A DNA stretch of 10,171 bases, from the NCBI GenBank assembly GCA_039029535.1, contig JBCCFW010000231.1:1-10171 (forward strand). Direction: 5' to 3'. The notes below the pieces were generated by a model, which had not been told where the DNA came from, did not search any database, and saw nothing but the letters and a program-made list of their open reading frames with translations. Of the stretch, positions 1 through 5,202 are shown piece by piece. The stretch comes from JBCCFW01 sp039029535 (GTDB lineage: Bacteria > Acidobacteriota > JBCCFW01). Position 1 is the first letter of the stretch; each line of letters starts with the position of its first letter. The position numbers and the translations under genes are program-made.

Positions 1-1
1 C

Positions 2-445
2 AACCGCCCCCTGGAGCTCGGCGAGCGGCCCCGACTGCTCCGTCCCAGGCCGACCGACCTGGGGGCAGGCGAGACCCTGGTCTTTCTTCACCAGCTCGCG
101 CCGACCGAGCCTCCGGCTCCGGACTCCGTGTCCCTCGGTACGGTCGAGCTTCGCTACCGCGACCCGTCGACCCGCAAGCGGCACCGCGTCGTGGTGCCGA
201 TCCCGCCTGCGCACGAGACGTTCGCGCAGGCGTCCAGCGACTTCCGCCTGTCTGCCGCCGCCGGTGGCTTCGGCCTGTTGCTCGCGCGTTCCTTGCACGC
301 GATCGGGCTGGACTGGGCTCTCGTCGAGTCGATCGCCCTGCCGCGGGAAGCCTCGGAGAACTCGCCCTCCCGGAGCGAGCTCCTCGACCTCATCCGGCGA
401 GCACGCAGCTTCGATGGCCACGTCGTCGACGAGGCCGAGGAGTAG
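2..445 (+). CDS. C-terminal part of a YfbK-like von Willebrand factor A protein (5' end outside window)
   Basis: The frame is open from the left edge to the TAG at 443-445, giving 147 residues of a longer protein, so no start codon is assigned; an internal GTG at 128 lies mid-domain. Seen: a stretch reading NRPLELGE, then DLGAGETLVFLHQLAP, then TVELRYRDP, then SSDFRLSAAAGGFGLLLA, and a final SRSELLDLIRRAR helix. This order (an 'ENR' segment, a 'GAGxTV' strand, a 'LRYKxP' strand, a 'DFxFAAAVAxFGxLLR' helix and an 'EFLxLVxxA' helix) is what I know from the C-terminal domain (DUF3520 type) of YfbK-like VWA proteins. Those proteins carry an N-terminal VWA metal-binding domain and are usually exported or membrane-anchored; their exact role is unclear. 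The VWA domain itself lies outside the window. The next gene begins 44 bp downstream on the same strand, but there is no overlap to prove an operon. Confidence 0.75.
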   Translation, partial: NRPLELGERPRLLRPRPTDLGAGETLVFLHQLAPTEPPAPDSVSLGTVELRYRDPSTRKRHRVVVPIPPAHETFAQASSDFRLSAAAGGFGLLLARSLHAIGLDWALVESIALPREASENSPSRSELLDLIRRARSFDGHVVDEAEE

Positions 446-489
446 CCCAGCTCTCGCGCGAGCGTCGACGCTGCGGCACGATCCTCCCC

Positions 490-1731
490 GTGTCCCACCC
501 TGAAGAGCTCGTGCAGCGAGCGACCCACGCCCTCGCCGACGGCAATCCCGTCGGCGCGCTGGAAGCCGTCGGTCACGTCACCACGCCCACCGCGCTCGCC
601 CTGCGCGGCATCGCCCTGGCGCAGCTCGACGAAGCGACCGAGGCCCGCACGCTCCTGCGCAAGGCGCTCAGCGGCTTGAAGCGCGAAGACGACACCCTCG
701 GCCAGGCCCGAGTCCACGCCGCGCTGGCCGAGCTCGCCGTCGAGGACCGCGACCTGTCCGAGACGGTGAACGAGCTGCCTGCACTCGCCGACGCCCTGCG
801 CGCGCTCGGAGACAAAGCCAACGCCTGCTGGCTCGAGCTGACCCGCGTCCGCACGCTCGCGCTCCTGGGACGGCTCGACGAGGCCGCGACCGAGGTCGCT
901 GCGCTCGCCACCCGCCTCTCCTCGACCGGCCGTCCCGAGCTGCGCTGCACGCTGGCGCTCGCGAGCGCGGAGGTCGCCCTTCGTCGTCTCGATCTCGCCG
1001 CGGCCGAAGAGGCTCTCGACGCCGCCGAGACGCTCGCCGACGCGGCTTCCCATCGACCGCTTCAGGGAGCGGTCCGCTCGCGACGCGATGCCCTCGCCAC
1101 CACCCTAGCCGTGCTCTCTTGCGAGAACGACGACCGTGAGCTGACCGCTCACGACGTCCGCATCGAGCGGGCACGCCGTGACGTCGGGCCACTCGTCGAC
1201 GCGATGACCTCGTCGATCGTCATCGATGGAGAACCCTGCTGCGACCTGTCGTCACGGCCGGCTCTCTTCCAGCTCCTCGTCGTGCTCACCGAGGCGGCGC
1301 CGGAGGCTTGCTCCTGGTCCGAGCTCATCCTCGCGCTCTTCGAGGAGGACGAGCCCGACGACTCACACCAGACTCGACTCCGCGTGGCGGTCGGTCGCCT
1401 GCGCGACGCCTTGCCCGAAGAGCTGAAGGTGACCGCCACCGGTGGCGGGTATCGGCTGGACTGCGCGAAGCCCCCCCGCCTCCTGCACCCACGTGGCTCC
1501 CTCGGCGACGACGTCTTGCTCGCGCTTCTCGCCGACGGCGCTCGATGGTCGGCGAGCGAGCTCGCGGGCGTGACGGGAGTGGGGGCTCGGCAAGTGCAGC
1601 GGCTGCTCGGTGAGCTGCACGACCAGGGCCTCGTGAGACCTCTCGGTGCCGGGCGCAGCCGGCGCTGGGCGCTCGCCGGAGCGAGCCCGGGAATCGCGAC
1701 ATCGTTGTTACTTGCCGGTCTTCTCGACTGA
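490..1731 (+). CDS. TPR-like repeat protein with two C-terminal winged-helix DNA-binding domains (putative transcriptional regulator)
   Basis: A 413-aa, probably cytoplasmic regulator. Residues ~5-210 are a run of Ala/Leu-rich helical pairs (for example ALALRGIALAQLDEATEAR and LELTRVRTLALLGRLDEA) typical of TPR-like solenoids. Residues ~243-325 look like an OmpR/PhoB-type effector (Trans_reg_C) domain: a short strand IVIDGEPCCDL, a helix PALFQLLVVL, a helix with RLRVAVGRLRDAL, and the wing TGGGYRLDC. Residues ~337-397 form a second winged helix with recognition segment GVGARQVQRLLGELHDQGLV and a wing with SRRWALAG. There is no receiver domain and no transmembrane segment. The GTG start at 490 is the first in frame with the repeats; no convincing Shine-Dalgarno sequence precedes it, so the start is uncertain. 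The propeller gene follows 50 bp later on the same strand and is probably cotranscribed. The architecture suggests a protein-responsive transcription factor; ligand and targets are unknown. A signal-transduction adaptor without DNA binding is possible but less likely with two winged helices. Confidence 0.75.
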   Translation: MSHPEELVQRATHALADGNPVGALEAVGHVTTPTALALRGIALAQLDEATEARTLLRKALSGLKREDDTLGQARVHAALAELAVEDRDLSETVNELPALADALRALGDKANACWLELTRVRTLALLGRLDEAATEVAALATRLSSTGRPELRCTLALASAEVALRRLDLAAAEEALDAAETLADAASHRPLQGAVRSRRDALATTLAVLSCENDDRELTAHDVRIERARRDVGPLVDAMTSSIVIDGEPCCDLSSRPALFQLLVVLTEAAPEACSWSELILALFEEDEPDDSHQTRLRVAVGRLRDALPEELKVTATGGGYRLDCAKPPRLLHPRGSLGDDVLLALLADGARWSASELAGVTGVGARQVQRLLGELHDQGLVRPLGAGRSRRWALAGASPGIATSLLLAGLLD

Positions 1732-1769
1732 GCCCGACACTCCGAGCACACCGTCGGCGACGACGAGCG

Positions 1770-1774
1770 AGGAG
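1770..1774 (+). promoter_or_regulatory. Shine-Dalgarno sequence for the propeller gene
   Basis: AGGAG lies 7 nt before the ATG at 1782 and supports that start. A second AGGAG at 1793-1797 lies 5 nt before an in-frame ATG at 1803, so initiation seven codons later is also possible. Confidence 0.55.
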
Positions 1775-1781
1775 ACCCGAC

Positions 1782-2468
1782 ATGAGCGAAGCAGGAGCAA
1801 CGATGACCGAACGAGCGAGACGACTCTTGGCCCAGGTGCTCGACCGACTCCGACCGAAGGACGTCGGCAGCGTGCATGGCCTCAGCTTCGATGGTCGTCG
1901 CCTCTGGTTCGTCGACGGCGGCACCGGAGGCCTGATGAGCATGAACCCCGAGACCGGCGCGACCCGCAACGAGATGCCCGACCTCGGCGCCGACGCCGGC
2001 ACGGCCACCGACGGTCACCACGTCTGGCAGGTCATCGAGGACGGAATCGCCAAGATCGATCCCGACACTCGAGAGATCGTGACGCGGCTCTCGGTCCCAG
2101 AGGCGCGCGGCTTCTCCGGCCTCGCCTGGGCGGCCGGCGCCCTGTGGGCCGGTCACATGCGCAAGCAGCTCGTGCTCAAGCTCGACCCGGAGACCGGCGA
2201 GGTGCTCAAGACCCTGCGCTCGGATCGCTTCGTCACCGGCGTGACCTGGACGCCCGAAGAAGACGAGCTCTGGCACGGGAGCACCGACCCGCAGGAGCAA
2301 GACTACGAGCTGCGTCAGCTCGACCCCGAGACCGGCGAGGTGGTCACCGTCGTGTCACTGCCGGCAGGAACGCGGTGCAGCGGCCTCGGCGCCGACGAGG
2401 GCAGCCTGTGGTGCGGCGATCCCGAGACCGGAACCATCGCCCGGGTGCGTCGACCGAACGCTTCCTGA
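1782..2468 (+). CDS. Small cytoplasmic beta-propeller protein (Vgb / glutamine-cyclotransferase-like fold)
   Basis: A 228-aa protein built from about five repeats of the type GLxxDGxxLWxxDxxxxxxxxIDPETGE. Examples are GLSFDGRRLWFVDGG, TDGHHVWQV...IDPDTREIV, GLAWAAGALWAGH...LDPETGEVL, DELWHGS...LDPETGEVV and GADEGSLWCGDPETGTI. This pattern belongs to streptogramin-lyase (Vgb)-like and glutaminyl-cyclotransferase-like propellers. Nothing identifies a catalytic site, so an enzymatic role is not claimed. The protein starts with a charged helix (MTERARRLLAQVLDRLRP) and has no signal peptide, so it should be cytosolic, unlike the exported propeller protein at 2574-4454. It lies 50 bp behind the TPR/winged-helix regulator and is probably cotranscribed, which suggests a binding or sensing partner of that regulator; this is inference. 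Two of the repeats are nearly identical in DNA (around 2190-2215 and 2319-2345), suggesting recent blade duplication. Confidence 0.7.
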   Translation: MSEAGATMTERARRLLAQVLDRLRPKDVGSVHGLSFDGRRLWFVDGGTGGLMSMNPETGATRNEMPDLGADAGTATDGHHVWQVIEDGIAKIDPDTREIVTRLSVPEARGFSGLAWAAGALWAGHMRKQLVLKLDPETGEVLKTLRSDRFVTGVTWTPEEDELWHGSTDPQEQDYELRQLDPETGEVVTVVSLPAGTRCSGLGADEGSLWCGDPETGTIARVRRPNAS

Positions 2469-2481
2469 GGACGACACGCAA

Positions 2482-2524
2482 GAAAAGAGCCCCGTCTTCA
2501 CGTTCCTCCGCGTGAAGACGGGGC
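2482..2524 (-). terminator. Rho-independent terminator between convergent genes, oriented for the minus strand
   Basis: A perfect 14-bp inverted repeat: the left arm at 2489-2502 (GCCCCGTCTTCACG) pairs with the right arm at 2511-2524 around an 8-nt loop. The plus strand has AAGAAAAGA just before the left arm, so a transcript of the minus strand would end in a stem followed by CTCTTTTCTT. On the plus strand no U-run follows, so it serves mainly the minus-strand gene at 2574-4454, though it may also slow transcription from 1782-2468. Confidence 0.85.
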
Positions 2525-2535
2525 CGGTTCCCCTA

Positions 2536-2580
2536 GGTCCGTGGAACGGACCGACATGGTTCCCTCCCTGAAATCAGGGA
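2536..2580. other. Two further short hairpins at the convergent gene end
   Basis: GGTCCGT at 2536-2542 pairs with ACGGACC at 2546-2552 (7-bp stem, 3-nt loop). TCCCTGA at 2565-2571 pairs with TCAGGGA at 2574-2580 (7 bp, tight loop) and includes the stop codon of the minus-strand gene. Neither has a U-run. With the terminator at 2482-2524 they make three hairpins within 100 bp, perhaps protecting mRNA 3' ends. Confidence 0.4.
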
Positions 2581-4454
2581 CAGGCGGGCGTGCCCACCGG
2601 GCGCTCGTTCCCGTAGGAGTCGCGACCGTAGGACGACTCGACGCCATCGATCTGAGCGACGGCCAGGAAGTAGACGTCGCCAGCCGGCATCGAAATCTCC
2701 GCCGAGTTGGTCTCCAGCGCGCAGAAGGTGAAGCCCATCGCCTGATGGTTGTAGCGCTGGTCGTAGAAGAGCTCGGTGAGGTCACCGAGGTAGAGGCCGT
2801 AGTCCGGGTTCCCCATCGTCTCTTCCCAACCGACGATGAGACCGGTCCCGATGGAGCGGATGTCGATGGGCACGGCCGAGCCGAGATCGACCGCCGAGGG
2901 CTCGAACACGATGTCGGAGCCATGACGGAGGATGCGGCTCAAGAAGCCCGTCGTCGCTTCCTCGTCACCGCTGCCCGGACGGCGCTCGATGGCCGGCGTG
3001 ATCGCGTCGATGGTGATGGGGAAGTCCTCGGAGCCCGTGGTGCCGCCGAGATGAATCACGCCGCCGGGACCGAGCGCGACGCTGCGCGCCTGGTCGTGGG
3101 GCTGGATGGCGTCGGAGGTGCTGATCCACGGGGGCTCGACCGAGCCGCCGAGATAGGTCGAGAACTCGAGCGAGCGCCCGTCCGGGGACAGCACCGCCAC
3201 GAAGCCGTCGCCGTCACCACCCGCGTAGTCGGTCTGGAAGGGGATGGAGAGTGGGAACGAGTCCGTGCGCGTCTGACCCACGACCACCGCGGCGCCGTCA
3301 GAGTCGATGGCCACCGCCATCGCCTCGTCGTGATAATCGAGACCGCCGCCACCACCCAGGAAGGTGGAGTAGACGAGCTCGGTACCGAGCGGGTTGAGCT
3401 TCAGCGCGAAGGCGGAGCTCTCCGGTCGGAGCTCGGTCTGAATCGCGTCGTCCTCCGGCACCACCGGGAACTCGGCGAAGCAGGTGGTCCCCACCACGTG
3501 GGCGTTGTCCGCCAGGTCCAAGGCGATGTCCGCCGCCCAGGCGGAGGGCAGCACGAGCGAGTACGGCATCACCGGCGTCGTCAGGAAGCGCGTGATGAAG
3601 CCGCTGCCCAGGGAGGTGTCGATGTCGCCGGTGAAGACCGTGTCGTTGATGCGCGGGAAGTCCGCGGACTTGGTCCGACCGACCAGCAGGCTGTCGCCGG
3701 TCGTGGTGACCGCCACGCTCCAGGCCTCGTCGTCATCCGCGCCGCCGTGGTAGGTCGAACGAAGGAGCGGGCCCGCCGCGGACACGACCGAGAGGAAGCC
3801 GTCGATCGCGCCACCGGACTCGGCCTGGACCGGGTTGAGCGTGCGGAAGTCGGTGGAGGACGTCTGACCGACCACGTGACGGTTGCCGGCGGAGTCGAGA
3901 CCGATGTCCCAGGCGATGTCGTGGTCGGCGCCGCCCAGGTAAGAGGAGAAGAGCAGCGCGCTGCCATCACGCTCGAGGGTCGCGACGAAGGCGTCGGCCA
4001 GGTCCGGCCCGACGCCGCCGGGCGAGGGCTGGAAGGCGCTGCGCGTGGGGAAGTCGTCCGAGCGGGTCTCACCCACCACGTGCAGGCGACCGAGCTCGTC
4101 GAGCGCGAGGCCGCGCACGCGGTCGATGCCGCTGCCGCCGAGGAAGGTCGCGAAGACCAGCTCGCCGTCGGGACGGTAGCGCGCGACCCAGCCGGAGAGC
4201 TCCGGTGAGGGCGAGGTGGTCTGATAGGCACCCGGAGTGGTGGGAGCCGAGGGCAGGGCCTCACCGGCCACGAAGGTGCTTCCGTCGAGCCCGGCCGCGA
4301 CCGCGTGGATCGCCACCGCCTGCTCCTCGCCGATGAAGGACGAGTACTCGAAGATGGGATCCCCCGCCTCGACTCGGTCCGGCATCAGGCAGAGAAGCAC
4401 CAGGCTGGTCAGAACCGCCCACTGCCGCGCATCGCTTCCGCTGTCTCTGGTCAT
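2574..4454 (-). CDS. Exported SBBP-type seven-unit beta-propeller protein with C-terminal Fn3-like domain
   Basis: A 626-aa exported protein. Start: the ATG at 4454 is preceded by GAGGTGA and gives a signal peptide (basic MTRDSGSDAR, hydrophobic WAVLTSLVLLCLM, cleavage probably after VEA at residue 30). An upstream in-frame ATG at 4523 would bury this signal and is rejected. Residues ~35-505 hold about seven SBBP-like units, each with a strand such as FATFLGG, FSSYLGG, YSTFLGG or FSTYLGG, then (A/S)xxxDxxGxxxVVGxTxSxDFP, and a FVAxLxxxG strand; the unit near residues 260-330 is degenerate. Residues ~509-626 form a separate domain with DYGLYLGDL, one internal Cys, YFLAVAQIDGVESSYGRDS and a terminal TPACP. 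No sortase or outer-membrane barrel anchor is seen. SBBP proteins are found on bacterial surfaces but their ligands are mostly unknown. The gene follows the small exported gene at 4610-5044, with which it shares the C-terminal domain. Confidence 0.85.
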   Translation of the reverse strand: MTRDSGSDARQWAVLTSLVLLCLMPDRVEAGDPIFEYSSFIGEEQAVAIHAVAAGLDGSTFVAGEALPSAPTTPGAYQTTSPSPELSGWVARYRPDGELVFATFLGGSGIDRVRGLALDELGRLHVVGETRSDDFPTRSAFQPSPGGVGPDLADAFVATLERDGSALLFSSYLGGADHDIAWDIGLDSAGNRHVVGQTSSTDFRTLNPVQAESGGAIDGFLSVVSAAGPLLRSTYHGGADDDEAWSVAVTTTGDSLLVGRTKSADFPRINDTVFTGDIDTSLGSGFITRFLTTPVMPYSLVLPSAWAADIALDLADNAHVVGTTCFAEFPVVPEDDAIQTELRPESSAFALKLNPLGTELVYSTFLGGGGGLDYHDEAMAVAIDSDGAAVVVGQTRTDSFPLSIPFQTDYAGGDGDGFVAVLSPDGRSLEFSTYLGGSVEPPWISTSDAIQPHDQARSVALGPGGVIHLGGTTGSEDFPITIDAITPAIERRPGSGDEEATTGFLSRILRHGSDIVFEPSAVDLGSAVPIDIRSIGTGLIVGWEETMGNPDYGLYLGDLTELFYDQRYNHQAMGFTFCALETNSAEISMPAGDVYFLAVAQIDGVESSYGRDSYGNERPVGTPACP

Positions 4455-4458
4455 GCTC

Positions 4459-4465
4459 TCACCTC
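4459..4465 (-). promoter_or_regulatory. Shine-Dalgarno sequence deciding the start of the SBBP protein
   Basis: GAGGTGA on the minus strand lies about four bases before the ATG at 4454 and favours that start over the upstream in-frame ATG at 4523. Confidence 0.6.
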
Positions 4466-4532
4466 GCTCACTCTCGGATGTCGCCTCGACACCGTCGCCC
4501 CGGCCCCCAGCCACGACGTCCACCCGCTCAGT

Positions 4533-4564
4533 AAAAGATGACTGCCGGGTGGGGGCCAGGGCAA
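4533..4564 (-). promoter_or_regulatory. Promoter-like element upstream of the SBBP gene (copy 2 of a shared motif)
   Basis: Minus strand: TTGCCC (4559-4564), a 17-nt spacer, TCATCT (4536-4541), within the longer string GTCATCTTTTACT. The string GTCATCTTnnACT recurs upstream of the neighbouring gene with the same C-terminal domain. It lies about 80 nt before the ATG at 4454, so the SBBP gene may have its own promoter. The -10 match is weak; the case rests on the repetition. Confidence 0.35.
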
Positions 4565-4609
4565 CGACTAGGACCCACGTCCGTACGGTTTACGGCCAGT
4601 CCTCGCTGC

Positions 4610-5044
4610 CTAGTGGCAGGGAAGGATCGGCGCGTGCCGGCTCTCTCCGGCCGAATTTCGCCCGTGCGACCCCTCGAGACCGCCCTCCACGGGCACCACG
4701 AGGAAGTAGCTGTTCGCGCTCGGTTCAGTGAACATGGCGCTCTCCTGGTGCCGACCGCAGCTCGGCGCGTGGTCGTAGCGGCCGTGCTTCCGGAGGCTGT
4801 CGAGGGTCCCGACGTGGACCCGGTACTCGACGCCCAGGGTGTCGACGGTCGGCCAGCTCAGCTGGAGCCCGTCCTCGGCGCGCTCGACTCGCAGCCCCTC
4901 GTCGGCCAGCGGCTCGACCGGGACGGTCCGGAGGGACACCGGACGCGCCAGGGCCGAGGCCACCACCAAGGTGAGTGCCGCGGGCACCCAGAAGGCCTGC
5001 GCCCAGGAGATCTTGTTCACGTGCATCGTTCTCGCCTGCTTCAT
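4610..5044 (-). CDS. Small exported protein with Fn3-like domain, paralogous to the C-terminus of the SBBP protein
   Basis: A 144-aa predicted exported protein. The ATG at 5044 (MKQAR...) has a purine-rich GAGGGG upstream; an ATG at 5026 (MHVNK...) is an alternative. Both give a signal peptide with core AFWVPAALTLVVASALA and cleavage near residue 33. The mature part is one domain of about 100 residues: GLQLSWPTVDTLGVEYRVHV, GTLDSL, one Cys (SCGRH), YFLVVPVEGGLEGSHGRNS and a terminal LPCH. This aligns with the last ~118 residues of the downstream SBBP protein: W near the start, YxxxxGxLxxL, Cys, YFLxVxxxxGxExSxGRxSxGxxR, and a Cys next to the C-terminus. The two cysteines may form a disulfide in the exported protein. 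The fold looks Fn3-like (inference); function unknown. The SBBP gene follows after 155 bp on the same strand, and the XRE gene starts divergently 158 bp away. Confidence 0.75.
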   Translation of the reverse strand: MKQARTMHVNKISWAQAFWVPAALTLVVASALARPVSLRTVPVEPLADEGLRVERAEDGLQLSWPTVDTLGVEYRVHVGTLDSLRKHGRYDHAPSCGRHQESAMFTEPSANSYFLVVPVEGGLEGSHGRNSAGESRHAPILPCH

Positions 5045-5085
5045 CACTGCCACCCCTCGCTCCGGGAATCCGCCCCGGCGCGAGT

Positions 5086-5116
5086 GGAAGATGACGCCTC
5101 CCCCCGCCAGGCACAA
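5086..5116 (-). promoter_or_regulatory. Promoter-like element upstream of the small exported gene (copy 1 of a shared motif)
   Basis: Minus strand: TTGTGC (5111-5116), a 16-nt spacer, TCATCT (5089-5094), inside GTCATCTTCCACT. It shares GTCATCTTnnACT with the element at 4533-4564. It ends about 40 nt before the ATG at 5044, a plausible promoter distance. AT-rich 8-mers such as this are uncommon in the surrounding GC-rich sequence. Confidence 0.35.
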
Positions 5117-5141
5117 GACGTCGATCCGCCAGGTGTACGGC

Positions 5142-5171
5142 TTGCAGCCACCCCCTCTCCTCGGACAGGAT
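5142..5171 (+). promoter_or_regulatory. Weak sigma70-like promoter candidate for the XRE gene
   Basis: TTGCAG (5142-5147), an 18-nt spacer and CAGGAT (5166-5171), which keeps the A2, A5 and T6 positions of the -10 hexamer. It lies about 30 nt before the GTG at 5203. In GC-rich DNA this is only suggestive. Confidence 0.2.
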
Positions 5172-5190
5172 CGCTCCGCCCCGACGTCGT

Positions 5191-5197
5191 GGAGGAG
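5191..5197 (+). promoter_or_regulatory. Strong Shine-Dalgarno sequence deciding the start of the XRE protein
   Basis: GGAGGAG lies 5 nt before the GTG at 5203. The in-frame GTG at 5197 overlaps the last base of this site and is too close to be the start. Confidence 0.7.
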
Positions 5198-5202
5198 TGA
5201 AC

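Noticed and set aside
154..1053. Long minus-strand open frame opposite the VWA and regulator genes
   Set aside because: Its translation is low-complexity (Arg/Gly/Glu-rich) without any domain pattern. The plus-strand genes have clear domains, so it is a shadow caused by high G+C.
2541..4208. 555-codon plus-strand open frame across the SBBP gene
   Set aside because: The translation is Arg/Val/Gly/Asp-rich with no fold signal, while the opposite strand encodes a regular SBBP propeller with a signal peptide and Shine-Dalgarno sequence.
4555..4609. Terminator between the small exported gene and the SBBP gene
   Set aside because: Only a 5-bp GTGGG/CCCAC pairing with a long loop could be formed, and no U-run directly follows it, so no terminator is called.
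5118..5189. GACGTC repeats (5118-5123 and 5183-5188) as operator half-sites in the divergent intergenic region
   Set aside because: The hexamer is a common palindrome in GC-rich DNA and also occurs in coding regions here. The spacing of 65 bp is not distinctive.
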